From Serripes groenlandicus (Eukaryota > Mollusca > Bivalvia > Cardiida > Cardiidae), in NCBI GenBank assembly GCA_031761405.1, contig JASEVX010000003.1, forward strand, positions 15,366,973 to 15,430,972: a stretch of 64,000 nucleotides of DNA. Reading direction: 5' to 3'. Of this stretch, positions 34,797 to 46,539 are shown in pieces (position 1 is the first letter of the stretch; the number at the start of each line of letters is the position of its first letter). Position numbers and translations under genes: made by a program. Below the pieces are notes generated by a model. It did not search any database. It was not told where the DNA came from and worked only from the letters and a program-made list of their open reading frames with translations.

Positions 34797-34914
34797 ATAA
34801 TACTAATCATGAAAACGTGCCTTGTCCAATGTCACTCTATAATGACCTAAATGTTCTAAAACAACGTTGAAACTAGACTTAATCAATCTACATAAATATC
34901 TTTATGTGGCATGG

Positions 34915-35535
34915 CGGTTTTCTCAGATCCAAACACCACATTTCACCCAGTATGGGGAAAATGATTACATAAAACAGAGGTGAATTGAAACAGGGCATTT
35001 TGATTTTTAATGCCGGGTTGATAAAATGTTTTATTATACCTCACGTGACTTTGTAATGTTAAATTCTCGTAAACTCATCATGGGTAATTTCTTACTGTCT
35101 CATGCTAACAGTACGTTTTTGACCGGTTAACAGTATACTGTTACATGGCACGCGCGTGAAAATGTTGGTTATGCACGTGCATGACGTCATTTCAAACAAT
35201 AACGTCACCTTTTAGATGCGCGTGCCATGTAACATTATACTGTTAACCGGTATATTCATATGTGTGTGTTACATTGTTGTAGATCTACCCATGTTCACCT
35301 CCCCTATAAAGGTACAGAATAAATCGAATAAACGTGTAATTTTGTCCAGTGTGACAGTACATATTGTCAACATTCGGGTAAATACTGTTAACCTCGGCTT
35401 CGCCTCGGGTAACAGTATTTTCCTCATGTTGACAATATGTACTGTCACACTGGAAGCCATGCAATATTTATATAATATCATTTTTAACATATCTGGGCAG
35501 GACAAACAAGCGCCAAAAGGAACGCCGCCCAGATA
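34915..35535. mobile_element. Element with two nested palindromes
   Basis: Palindrome 1: CCGGTTAACAGTATACTGTT (from 35120) to its complement ending at 35250, enclosing GCACGTGCATGACGTCAT. Palindrome 2 (35345-35454): 54-bp arms starting TCCAGTGTGACAGTACATAT around a TTC loop, with inner CCTCGGCTTCGCCTCGG. It shares a ~170-bp core with 34347-34520. Non-coding; the two open frames here are shadows of the palindrome. Confidence 0.75.
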
Positions 35536-36009
35536 AAACGTTGAAACTAGACTGACTCAATCTACATAATTATCTTTATTAATATGTTTGTTAGAATTTC
35601 GCCAGTAAATGATACTGTTTTACAAATGAGAAGGAACTTGTGATAGTCAAAGTTCTACTTGTTTGTGACAACCATTATATCAACACACGGATATTAATTT
35701 ACCCTATCTTAAACCAATATCTGTTATATTCATAAGCTGTCTTTATGAACAAAGTCCTATTTTAGATAGATAGATACTTTATTTTCAACTTGTACAAAAT
35801 AAGTACATCATTGTTACAAATACAAATTCAAGTTCATATACAAATTCAATTTCATATACAAATACAAATACAAATTCAATTTAAATTTCATATCGTGACA
35901 TATATACTACAATAGGATTCTATAGAATGATAATCGAGAAAATATGCAAAAGAATTGATTTAGTGAAAATATTTTCCTGTTTATGTAATCGTGTAAAACC
36001 TCACGGAGG

Positions 36010-37082
36010 AATGTGACTATTTCTTTCTTCAAAAGCATATTTTATGAATTTACATAGCTTTAATAATGTGGCTGGATTTTCAATTTTCATTAGATGTATA
36101 AACTTGTGTGCATGCTTGGCTTGACGTAATAGTAACGTTTAATGTATATTTCTCGAAGATTCTGGTGACAAAGGCATTCGATAATAAAGTGGTATTCGTC
36201 GTCGATAATTTGTAAATTACAGTGAATACACAGTCTCTCATTTCTCGGAATTCTTACTCGCCCGTGTCTACCGGTTTCTATGCGTAAATTATGAGAAGAG
36301 GTGCGTAATTTTGTAAAATAATTTCTGTATTTCCTGAACGTTACTGTATTCAAATAGTTTTCTATTCTGAATTCTGATTTTATATGAATGTATAAATAAG
36401 ATAAAATACTATTAGATGCCAAATTAGACGTCCATGTTTGTGAAAATTCGTCAAACAATCTTTGTTTTAATATGTGAACAAAATGCTTGTGATTAACTAA
36501 GTTAGGATTTTCCCATATATATAAAAATCCGTTTTGTTGAAGCATCTGTTTAACCTTTGATAACCAGTTTATCTTACCTAAGATAAGATCTTTTAACATT
36601 ACATCATACATTGTTTTTAATAAGATATTTTTTGTTTGTAGAAGTTTTATCCAATGTTTGATTATCATTATGTGCCTATTTATAAATACTGGCTAACGAC
36701 CTAACTCCCCATATACAGCTGCATTACAAGTTGATTGTTTAACTCCTAATATTGTTTTGCAAAATTTCAAATGGATTCGTTCTAACTCTTTGGACTTGGT
36801 GAAACCCCATGTTTGACTCCCATAATTCAAAATTGGATTTACAAATGCGTCAAAAAGTTGCAGCGAGACTTTTGGATTAACATTGTGTTTAAATATATTG
36901 CTTACTAAAACATGCATAGCTTTAAGTGATTTACCTACCATATATTGATTATTTAGTGCAAAAGTACCTGTATAATTAAAAACCACTCCTAAATAGTTAA
37001 AGTTATCGACTATTTCCACTTTATTGTTGTTATAAAACCATTTTTCATTTGGTAGTATTTTACCCCTTTTTCTAAAAACCAT
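36010..37082 (-). pseudogene. LINE-3 ORF2 C-terminal half
   Basis: Begins DKTKIMVFRKRGK after the TAG in W-G-L-stop-V-N, continues with VDNFNYLGVVFNYTG (RT thumb L-G), NPILNYGSQTWGFTK and ERIHLKFCKTILGVK. After a second TAG it reads IKHWIKLLQTKN, then RHGRVRIPRNERLCIHCNLQ with DEYHFIIEC, a C-x2-C...H-x4-C motif. A 2-bp expansion shifts the last segment, which ends ERNSHIPP then TGA near 36006. Confidence 0.85.
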
Positions 37083-37106
37083 GATTTTAGTCTTGTCAAT
37101 GTTTAC

Positions 37107-38465
37107 CTAGAGTCCCCATTTTTTACAATATTCATATAACAGATTTAACCTATGTTGTAGGTCTTCTTGAGAGTTACCAATAATTACCATATCATCTGCA
37201 AACATTATTATAATCAAACAAATTTCATTTAAAGTTAAACCGCAATTATCGGAATCTTGTAAAAAAAGTTCGAGGTCCTCTAGGAAGAGAGCAAAAAGTG
37301 CAGGGGAGCTCGTTTGGCCTTGGATGAGTCCAATCGAAATATCGAAAAAGTCTGAAAATGAATTGCTTTGTTTCACGCAGGATTTTACTGAGGCATACAT
37401 AGACCTGAAGATTCTGAGAATCTTTCCATCCATCCCCATATTAAATAACTTATACCACAAGGCATTTCTATTTACTGAATCGAACGCCTTTTTTAGATCT
37501 ATAAAGGCGCAAGGTAATCGTAATTTTTTATTAAGTATATGTTCTACAAGATTTGATAATATAAATATTGCGTCATTGGTGCTACAATTTTTTCGAAATC
37601 CGAACTGCGAGTCTGATAAAAAGTTGCTTTCTTCAAACCATGAATCAACTCTCGCGTTTAGAACGTTAGTAAATAATTTACCCAAATTACTCATAAGAGT
37701 TATCCCTCGGTAATTGTTTGCATCTGCTTTGTCTCCCTTTTTATGTATCGGGATAATATAACCCTTAGACCATGATTCTGGGAAGTAACCCCTATCAAAT
37801 ATAATGTTAAACATATCAGTCAAATGTCCTGAAATAATATCCATTGACTCTATCAAGTATTCATTCATCAAATTATCGCTTGGGCTAAGAGCCTTGTTTT
37901 TATTTAAACGCTTTATAGCCGACTCCACTTCCGACACTGTAATTGCTTTATTGAGTTCCTGAAATGTATTTTCGCTTGCTTCAAAGACGTGGTTTTCAGC
38001 AAAATGTTCTACTTCATGTATGTGCACCTTTTTGATAGAATCAAATAACTCAGAAAAATGGTTTTTAAACTCATCCATAGGTATTTCGTTAATTACAGAT
38101 TTTGATTTATTGTTAAAGAACTTCCAGAAATCTTTTGGTTGTTTTTTACGTAAGTTCTCGAAATCTTTCGATTGATTAATTTTAAATTTCCTTTTTTTCA
38201 AACGAATTACTTTCTTATATTCTAATCTACTGTTGCACAATAATACCCTACTCACCGTTGATTTATTATTGTTAAATAAATTCATGGCATTCTGGTAATT
38301 TCGTCGAGCCTCAATGCACTCACTGTCAAACCATTGTTTATTCTTGGTTTGTTTAGTACTGCTATGGTAAGTGCGCTGGAAAAGGGGTTGTGCAACGTTT
38401 TGTATACATTCTGAAAAATCAGTTATCATTTTTCCTACACTATTTACATCATCATGGTCTATCAT
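37107..38465 (-). pseudogene. LINE-3 reverse transcriptase
   Basis: A 452-codon open frame. N-terminal linker with NKQWFDSECIEARRNYQNAM and PKDFWKFFNNKS, then RT: GYIIPIHKKGDKADANNYRG, ITLMSNLGKLFTNVL, FLSDSQFGFRKNCSTNDAIF, CAFIDLKKAFDSVNRNALW (first catalytic Asp), IGLIQGQTSSPALFALFLED (the usual Q-G-x-x-x-S-P block), and IMFADDMVIIGNS (FADD box). All catalytic aspartates are present, so this block could be competent if expressed in an intact frame. It ends at a TAG that replaces one residue before VNIDKTK. Confidence 0.9.
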
Positions 38466-39078
38466 ATACTATGTGGTTTAAATTGCTCAACTCTGAAATA
38501 ATACTACGCCTGAAAGATTCTCTTTTCTGAGGATTCCATTTATAATATTTAACTGAATTAACTGGGGTTGTTTTGTTATGTGGCATGTTTTGACAGTTGA
38601 GAGTGAATGATATCGGTGCGTGATCACTGAACATTGTGAAATCGCCTATAATGAACTCATGGATACTATTAAAATCACGCTTTTTCAATAGAAGGTAATC
38701 AATTGTACTACTTGATTGCTTAGAGAAATATGTAAACGAGCCTGTATATTTGTCGGCCCCGAGTCTACCGTTAGCTACACTGAGCGATGTTGACTTACAC
38801 AAATCCAAAAGTGTTTTACCTCTCACATTACATGTACAATCTAAGGAGGCCCTTTTCGAGGCCCTTTTCGAGGCTTCATCAATGCTATAATCACAAAAGT
38901 CTAAATCATTGACCTTTTTATCAAGATTGATAAAATCATCCCTTTGGCCAATTCGTGCATTGAAATCGCCGACAAGCATGACAGACCCTATTTGGTCATA
39001 GTTAAAAACATCCTGCTGAAGAAGCTCGAATAAATTTACATTCAAAATTTGTTGCATAGGCGATTCTTCGGGCCACAA
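38452..39078 (-). pseudogene. LINE-3 endonuclease, C-terminal two-thirds
   Basis: Contains MLVGDFNARIGQRDDF (catalytic G-D-F-N), GSFTYFSKQSSSTIDYLLL (S-x-I-D-Y), and FTMFSDHAPISFTL (S-D-H), the apurinic-type endonuclease motifs of LINEs. Sequence homology continues upstream to about 39125 (YLCAVYLWPEESP), then stops, so the N-terminal part is lost as in 5'-truncated copies. A small internal triplication (KRASKRAS) appears near 38870. It overlaps the RT frame by 14 bases in another phase. Confidence 0.88.
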
Positions 39079-39170
39079 ATATACAGCACAGAGATAAATT
39101 TTAGAGAAAAATATCTAACTAAATCTAACGTTCAATATGCCGGGGCCAAATTTAAGCGAAAGTAAATATA

Positions 39171-39400
39171 TGAGCCGCGAGAAAAACAATATTATGGCCT
39201 CTCCGTAATGTATCGACGCATATCAGCCTGCGCAGTCCGCACAGACCGCTCTGGGCCGACACATTCCGTCTCAGGGGGATATAGGTATAGAGTAATGATT
39301 CCTGGAACAGAAAATCCACAGGAGTCGAAAAGTGTCTGTCCCTATCAAACTGCGCATATGCACTGGTTGATTTGGATCTACATAGGTCTGCGTAAAGTAT
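39171..39400. mobile_element. Second copy of the 245-bp MITE, right end lost
   Basis: TGAGCCGCGAGAAAAACAAT, then GGCCGACACATTCCGTCTCA and 'gaaaatccacaggag' align with 32177-32421. The right TIR is truncated near GTCTGCGTAAAG. It lies 45 bp from the 5' end of LINE-3. Confidence 0.7.
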
Positions 39401-39707
39401 TGAATCGGGTCAGCCTTATCAGGCCGAGCAGGCTAACCCTTTGCACTGTTGGCAAATTAGTCATATGAGATTTAAAGCAGTATCAACACGTTTCATAATT
39501 ACGTTTATATTTTTGTCTTAGGATTATGAATACATAACAGGAGTTTTGGTTAAGTTTATGTTGTAAATAGTGAAACACACATGTACAGGATATTATATGG
39601 GGGTTCATCTTATATTGTATTCATTACATAAGTGAAGTAAAACTGGCTTGTAGAGGGTTTTAACTGATTTCAGACGAAGGGCTTAATACATTCAATTTAA
39701 TCTGAAG

Positions 39708-40835
39708 TGGACAACAAGAGGGCGACGAAATGCTTAAATCATTACACTTAACTTCAAGGAAGTATATCCTAAAATCGTGTTCACAGATGATCACAGACGG
39801 CCATGAAGGATCTCAATCGACCATCTGCGTATTATTATACATTAGTTCAAGAAAGTATCTCCTAAGGTCGTTTTCAGGATGACCGAAGGTATATTATAAT
39901 CAAAGCGCTGAAAGCGCTGATGGTATAGGGGGCATATGTAAGTTGAAAACATATGGCATAGATCATATGGACAAACATTGTTGAAACAATGAAACAATGA
40001 CCTTTAAACAAACCAAACCAAAAATGTTTGAAGCAACACATATTGCCTGCCAATAACATATACCTCATTTGTCAAAGTTTTACCCTTTTCTTGTATAAAC
40101 AAAATATCGAAGGACAAAAGATTGTCAAAAAAAACCCGAGCAGCTACCCTTAATTAAAATATTTCTAGTTCAGAAATCACTAAAGATCCACAATGTATAT
40201 TGTTATCATGCTGATAAATGAAAGACGATCGAAAGCATGATAGAGTTATGTTTCTTTTGCACTGCACAATTGCAGCTCTGAGTTTCCTATACACCAAGTC
40301 TTAAATTGATATATTGGACATATATTGAGACAATAACCGAAGAAATGAAAAAATTGAGTTTACACCTAAAAAACAGATTAGATTTGACGAAGTACAAATC
40401 TTGGGGAAGCACTCATTAACGAAAAAGGGAATTTCACGGAACGCATGTGTTGCATGTAATAAGGGAGAACATTTAAAGACAAAAATATACACACTCCAAA
40501 CGCAGCATGCTAAATTTATGGTAATGGTGCACTGCAAATCTGTAGGTCATAAGTTACCTACAAACCAAGTTTGAAATTGATACAATGAAAGTTAATTGAG
40601 ACAATCGCTGAACTAAATAAGGAAAAATGGAGATAACTGAAAAAACAGACCAGAGTTATGTACCTAGTACTTTGCCGTTCTCCTGATCACACGGGTATAA
40701 TTGTGACCACTTTGAAATAAATCTGCCATACAGAAACAACGTGTTAACCAATACATGCAATCCATGACGGACGGACGAATGCACATTCAGGCAGACAGCC
40801 GGCCGGACGCCGGATTATACCTCCAAGCTTTACAG
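39708..40835 (+). mobile_element. Helentron-like element with ~290-bp internal repeats
   Basis: Starts AACAAGAGGGCGACGAAATG and ends with GACGGACGGACGAATGCACA, CAGCCGGCCGGACGCCGGAT. Internal copies share 'ttgaaattgata', 'ttgagacaat.gctgaa' and 'aaaaaacaga' (40290-40400 and 40560-40660). The terminal hairpin is not well preserved. Confidence 0.6.
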
Positions 40836-41169
40836 ACGGAGACAACTCAAGTATTGATTACAGAAGACTGGTTCGATGCGTCAAAACACGTCAGCTTAGA
40901 TTATGGTATTTGTAAAGTATTTGCAGTTTAATTGTATCTCCGAAACGGGACCGGACCGTCAAGGTTAATTTTCAAAAACCTATTTAGACTACATTTCTAG
41001 TTTATTTGTCAACAGATACATCTAGGACTATATTACACGTTGATGAACGTTGAGTCTTAAATTAACGCAAATGCATATACATTATAATTTTAGTCCCAAA
41101 ATCGCTAGAAGCTTCTCAATAATAAAATAAATAATGACCTTGCGGTTATAACTCGGATGTGTTGACAAA
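40836..41169. other. No gene recognised
   Basis: AT-rich sequence between a Helentron-like element and a SINE. Confidence 0.4.
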
Positions 41170-41398
41170 TTCGGCCAAATTTCTTTCCGACGTTTGACAA
41201 AAGTCAATGCGACATGCGTCATTCGTCTTTCATCAATGGCTAAGTCTATGTGGAAACGCAGCCAGTTGCTTGGGAAGATTGTTGTGAGGAGTACTGGTTT
41301 GAGAAAACCAGGAAATACATTTGTAGGTGAACTGGCCGCCGTGATATGACTGAAGAAATGTTAAAAACGGCGTTAAATCCCAATCAATCAATGTTGAA
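41170..41398 (+). mobile_element. V-SINE/RUDI-like SINE, tRNA head missing
   Basis: Matches the full-length SINE at 58566 from TTCTTTCCGACGTTTGACAA to the tail GGCGTTAAATCCCAATCAAT. It starts at CGGCCAA, just after where the tRNA-related head would end, consistent with 5' truncation during retrotransposition. A short imperfect flank match (TTGACAAATT / TTGAAATTAA) may be the target duplication. Confidence 0.85.
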
Positions 41399-41965
41399 AT
41401 TAACTTATCTATAATTTGTAGATTTAATTTCTATTTCCTAGTAGGGTCTACATACAGCGACACATGAGAATATTCAACACAAAACGCGACCTGTTTTACA
41501 ATTCCCCAGTAGCGGTGAGACCGTTTGTAACATTATTTCATGGCATGTATACACAGTAGGACCTCTCTCTTTGGACGAATTATGTTGTAACAAGTTTGTT
41601 TACAGTATTCCTTAACCTTGACCACATAGACTAAATATACAGCAAACAACATTGAACTAAGGCATAACTATTGACCTGAATTAATAAAAGTATGATTTTG
41701 AATAGTGATGAAAACATTGTGGAAAAAGACAAACTTGTTGATTATCATTCATCTGTTAAGGTTAGTCAAATGTGTCTAAAAGGGGCAAAGGTTAAAATAA
41801 TAACTGTAGACAAATGTTTTCGTTATCTAGGTTATAGAAACAAATTGATTCATGTTTCAAAGCATTGTTTGAAAAGGAAGAATTGCTCATTGTCAGCAAT
41901 TGCTCCGTTTGCAATTATACTTTCAACATTTGTTTGTAACTAAGTAGCTATAACGGGAACGGTTC

Positions 41966-42166
41966 AACCCTTTCCCGCTTACAGTCGCTTTTTGACGCAT
42001 GTGCAGCAGACGGCTGCAGAATTGTTTATCATGACCCATTTCCTCTTTTTCCACAAAGGTTTCAACTATATATTTTTCCCCTTGATGTAAGGCAAAATTG
42101 CTCGTAATCATTCATCTCTAGCATGTTATTCAAAATGTGTCCGGAAGGGAGAAAGAGGGAAAGAAC
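41966..42166. mobile_element. CCCTTTCCC-family MITE copy
   Basis: AACCCTTTCCCGCTTACAGT, CATGTGCAGCAGACGGCTGC, and GAAGGGAGAAAGAGGG at the other end. Diverged interior. Confidence 0.65.
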
Positions 42167-42214
42167 GTCCATAGTAAAACGTTTAAATATGAAAAGAATT
42201 AATTTGAAACGTGT

Positions 42215-42480
42215 TTGAAAGCATTGTGTGAAAAGGAGGAATTGCTCATTGTCAGCAATAGCTCCATTTTCAACAATATTTTTTAAATATTCGAACTGTT
42301 ATAGTATCACGGAAAGGGTTCCGCTTCCATGGGAAGGGTGTAACCATTTTCCGCCTACAGACGCTTACAGACGCATGTGCAGCAGACGACAATCGAAAAC
42401 ATTGTGACAAAAGGGGAAATTGCTTTTCGTAGGCAATTTCTACTTTTGCCACAATGGTTTCAACTCCTTTCAATAATTGT
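42215..42480. mobile_element. CCCTTTCCC-family MITE copy, part of a cluster
   Basis: CATGTGCAGCAGACGACAAT, AACATTGTGACAAAAGGGGA and the complementary TTTCTACTTTTGCCACAATG form the hairpin. The half-site GAAAAGGAGGAATTGCTCAT repeats at 41872 and 42232, suggesting nested or duplicated copies. Confidence 0.65.
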
Positions 42481-42999
42481 ATTTACAGTGCTTTGCACAT
42501 TTCTCTATAAGTCTACTGTTGTAAACTAATGGGGTCACAGAACGGTCGACGTTACCTCACACTACTGACATTGAGGTCAACCATAGTTCAGAGTGAGTTT
42601 CATTCATAGAAACTATTTTGTCTCATAAATTTATGCAGCGGAGGGTTTCGTGATTCGGTCGAACCAATGAAATCGTTGAAAAGGCAGATTATAACCAATC
42701 AAAACTCGATTTTGGTGTAGGTATACACATGTGGACTGCGGTTGCAGCTTTAATCCGACTTTTCGAAAGCAGCTTCGCTATGAGATAGTGGCGAAACGCC
42801 CCTATCCCAAAAACTACACATGATCCGAATATTATTGTAAAAGGTAATTTGTACAGTAAATAAAGGGAAATACGCAGAGGGGCACCCGAGGGATATTTGT
42901 GCCAACTTATTATCCTCTCGGGCCAAAACATTGAGACAACAAGATTTTTTAAAGCGTTTACTATAACACAAATAAAGACAACATGCTCCTCTTCCTCGT
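42481..42999. other. No gene recognised
   Basis: Two overlapping minus-strand frames of 73 and 80 codons share bases and show no domain. Confidence 0.4.
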
Positions 43000-44400
43000 T
43001 GCGATGCTTTTTAACAGATCAAAATAATTTGAAAAAACTTAGCAGAGGGTCACCCTGGAGTCCAAATGAAATTTAAGTCGGACCAGTATCTTTGGAAAAT
43101 ACTACTTTTAAAGTTGTTAATATTTGAATACTCAAAATAAAAATAGCGCCGCCTTCTGGTGGCTACGTATTTTAAAGATTCGTAATAGTTTAAACAGGTT
43201 TGTGAGATGGTAACCCAAGACACTTCTGTGCCAAATTATTTTCAAACGGGGCCAGTACTTTTGGACAAGAATGCTTTTAAAGTTGGTACAACGTACAACA
43301 ATGAATGTGGGGAAAACAAGGACCGCCCCCTGGTGGCCAAGTTTTCAAAAGAAAGTGGAATCATTTGAACATTCTTGGTGGAATTCTTGGTAACATTGGT
43401 GCCAAAATAATTATGTTCTATTCGGGTCCCAAAACGTCACTGTACGTATATACGTGCGGAAGAGTTTTAGGTCTGGTTTCAATGAGATTGCTATAGTGGC
43501 CGATTTTCACTGTTCGTATATACGTGAGGGAGAGTTTTAGGTCTGGTTTTAATGAGATTGCTATAGTGACCTAGTTTTACTGTACGTTTATACGTGCGAA
43601 CGAGCTTTAGGTCTGGTGTTAATGAAATTGCTATAGTGGCCAAGTTTCACTGTACATATATACGTGCGGACGAGTTTAAGGTCTGGTTTTAATAAGAGTG
43701 CTATAGTGGCCAAGTTTCACTGTACGTATATACGTGAGGGAGAGTGTTAGGTCTGGTTTTAATGAGATTGCTATAGCGGCCTAGTTTCAATGTACGTATA
43801 TACGTGCGGACGAGTTTAAGGTCTGGTTTTAATGAGATTGCTATAGTGGCTAAGTTTCAAGGTACGTATATACGTGCGGACGAGTTTAAGGTCTGGTTTT
43901 AATGAGATTGTTATAATGGCCAAATTTCACTGTACATGTACGTATATACGTGCGGACGAGTTTTAGGTCTGGTTTTAATAAGATTGCTATAGTGGCTAAG
44001 TTTCAATGTACGTATATACGTGCGGACGAGTTTAAGGTCTGGTTTTAATGAGATTGCTATAATGGCCAAGTTTCACTGTACATGTACGTATATACGTGCG
44101 GACGAGTTTTAGGTCTGGTTCTAAAGAAATTGCTATAGTGGCCAAATTTCACTGTACGTATATACGTGCGGACGAGTTTTAGGTCTGGTTTTTATGAGAT
44201 TGCTCTAGTTCATACATGTATAAGCAAAACTGACCCCGCCCCTGTTGTCCATGTTTTATATGGCTCTGCATAATTTAAACAATATTTGTAGATAGTCACA
44301 AAATGAACATTTGTGCCATTTTAGCCGAAAAGGAATACAGAGCTTAAGGAGATGTCATTGACGTCCAGACGACAGACATCAGGCCATCAGAGCTCAAAAT
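43000..44400 (+). mobile_element. Helentron-like element with CCCCCTGGTGGCC repeats and an expanded minisatellite
   Basis: Units of ~190 bp with 'cgc(c)cc(t)tggtggcca', 'cagtacttttgga' and 'cttttaaagttg' (43010-43430 and 44225-44330) flank a 70-bp array. The tail GACGTCCAGACGACAGACAT marks the right side. Exact ends are not resolved. Confidence 0.6.
43434..44215 (+). repeat. 70-bp minisatellite, about 11 copies
   Basis: Each unit contains ACGTATATACGTGCGGACGA, 'gtttaaggtctggtttt' and 'aatgagattgctatagtggc'. Two units (near 43931 and 44079) have an extra TGTACATG in front of the ACGTATATACGT palindrome. Confidence 0.92.
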
Positions 44401-44764
44401 GTAAGATTATATTTAGAAAATGACCAGAACTCGCAACACAAAAACCGTAATATTGAAATGAATTAGTTCAGTGTCCTATACAGAGAAATATAGCACGATG
44501 GAGTACTTAATGCGGATTGTTTGTGTAAACATGGAGGTTCCGACACGTTTAAATCATTTCATATTTCTTCAATGTATACCAACCATGATCAAAGGAGACT
44601 TACTTTTTCTGATGAAGTTGTCTTCAGGATAAGTTTGTCCTCTATTTTCATTAAACTGAAACTTAGTATGGCTATGACATTTACAGTAATGTATAGATTA
44701 TATATCTGTGATCATATTCATGTCCGTAAATACAATAACGCGTTGTAAGGATCTATTGACTGTG
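44401..44764. other. No gene recognised
   Basis: A 75-codon frame at 44521 shows no recognisable domain. Confidence 0.4.
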
Positions 44765-44946
44765 TTTAACTATGTTTTCAATGGTATTTCGTCATATTAC
44801 GGACATGAGTTGACCTTATCTGGGTTTCCTGGCTCTTTTGCTAGTACGGTTCTTAACATACTATTGCTTACTTACAACTGGCTACATTCCCATTTATACT
44901 ATTTAACAAATTTGAGGAAGACCAATGATGAATCTCGTCAGGTAAC
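44765..44946 (-). mobile_element. Decayed V-SINE/RUDI-like copy
   Basis: Reverse complement of the SINE body: TTTCCTGGCTCTTTTGCTAG, ACAACTGGCTACATTCCCAT and GACCAATGATGAATCTCGTC follow in the same order as the complement of 58660-58830. Heavily diverged. The 122-codon frame over it is not a gene. Confidence 0.65.
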
Positions 44947-45076
44947 TGGAGCTCTAAATGAGATTGTCCATGCGAATAGGTACACGTTTTTTTTTTTTAA
45001 CATTGTAGATCCAGATCAGCCTTTGAACCCGTATAGTCTGATAAAGAGCAGTGTTGTTCACATATTACTGACATAA

Positions 45077-45734
45077 GATTGTTAGAGGTTGCTCTCCGTT
45101 ATGTTAGAATCTTAGAAGACCGAACATATATACAGGCTGATCAGAACATTCAGCGTTCAGAAATGCCAACGTAAACCTTTCTCCCTGAACGGACTTAAAT
45201 AATGGCCTTTATTAAAAGTTCTGATTTGACTTTCAAACCTTTTTTGAGTAACTAGAACATTTGTCTCAATGAACCCGACAGTCTTTTATAAAAACGGGTG
45301 TCATATGAAGCTGATACTTGTAGTTTTGTAGTTTCCATTAAAGAAAGTGTTATGTATGCCTTAATGTATGCATCCATAATGTTCAGAATACCCAAGAATC
45401 TTGAATAACGATTACTCTACAAACATATAGTGTTTTCTTTAATCTCTTTATCTCGTTTGCTTATTGTACACGATGTCACCGTTGAGTCCTTTTAATATGG
45501 ACCGTGATGTATCTATTTCCCAAAATGCTGACACAGACATTTTACATGTAACTAGAATCTGGTATATATTAGAAAACCTGTCATGAGAACGTCAAAGGTG
45601 AAACATCTTTATTTATAAGGTCTTCCAAAGGGAAGAAAGTAATTAAACCCTTAATGTGATTAACAATTTATAATTATGGAATATTTTCTTATGTTCAGTC
45701 CATTTTGGTGTTGAAGAGACAGTTATGCCCATCA
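45077..45734. other. No gene recognised
   Basis: AT-rich; no repeat or exon signals seen. Confidence 0.4.
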
Positions 45735-46180
45735 TGCATGTTGTTCACAATGCGGACGTACTGCGATAGTTATTCCAATCAGTCATGTTGTAAACTGTTG
45801 TACACACTATGAACGTAATGTGTAAGTTATTCACAGCATGCATTTTGTAAAAAAATGTTCACACTACGGACGTAATGTGTTAGTTATTCCAAGTATGCAT
45901 GTTTAAAATATTGTACACAAAACATACGTAATGTGTAAGTTATTCCGAGCATACATTTTGTAAAATATTGTACACTCTACGGACAAACTGTGACAGTTAT
46001 TCCAATCTCGACGAACGTAATGTGCTAGTTATTTCAAGTATGCATGTTGTAAAATATTGTACACACTATGAACGTAATGTGTAAGTTATTCCTAGCATGC
46101 ATTTTGTAATATATTGTACGGGCGTTCTGTGTAAGTTATTCCCATCTCGACAAACGTAATGTAACACGTAATCACACCAT
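45735..46180. repeat. ~58-bp minisatellite, about 7 copies
   Basis: Units carry ACGTAATGTGTAAGTTATTC, 'gcatgcattttgtaaaa' and 'attgtacacacta'. Unit length varies from 55 to 75 bp. Confidence 0.85.
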
Positions 46181-46539
46181 GAATATGTATTAAATGTATT
46201 GCCCAAAAAGAAAATCTATTTTTAAAACATGTTTCAGTATGAAATATAACCATTTATTCCATACCTAATTTATACGTCCAATCGTAGACGCTCATTCGAA
46301 TCATGTGACCGTACAATATATTTCCGTATCGGGACGCACGCGCGTACAAAATAACCCGTATTCTTTTCGTATTGTACGATTCACAGGTCCCATGTTAAAC
46401 CTATGATAAAGACCGAAGCGCGTGAAAAGGTTCCGAATGAAAGTCTGAATCGACAGGCGCTCTAGATAAAGCGTTACGATAAAGCTCCTGTTGTCACCGG
46501 ATCATTATTGTCGTTTGCAAACAAGGAGTAACACTGAAA

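Larger units (their letters stand above)
33215..35705. repeat. Tandem duplication of a ~480-bp host segment, second unit full of insertions
   Basis: Unit A (33230-33698) and unit B (33699-34914) both run through 'caggacaaaaacaatatgttt', 'gcgcgaga.g', 'aaatagcgcagtgac/tat', 'aacagttttattc', 'cccaggaatc' and 'tgaaactagactta'. A further partial copy (35536-35705) supplies 'gccagtaaatgatactgtttta' and 'aaccattatatcaacacac'. Unit B is interrupted by a SINE (33749-33974) and by TIR/foldback DNA (34158-34797). Confidence 0.85.
35765..39125 (-). mobile_element. LINE-3: nearly intact non-LTR retrotransposon, 5' truncated
   Basis: On the minus strand: end of the endonuclease (39125-38452), RT (38465-37107), thumb and linker (37082-36693), C-terminal zinc region (36668-36010), AT-rich 3' UTR, and a terminal AAAGTATCTATCTATCT tail at about 35765. 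Visible lesions are few: a one-base shift at the endonuclease/RT junction, in-frame TAG codons at about 37104 and 36690, and a 2-bp ACAC expansion near 36105. The endonuclease start is missing. A jockey-superfamily LINE; clade not assigned. Confidence 0.92.

Noticed and set aside
44708..45076. 122-codon plus-strand gene
   Set aside because: Overlaps a decayed inverted SINE copy; not conserved coding.
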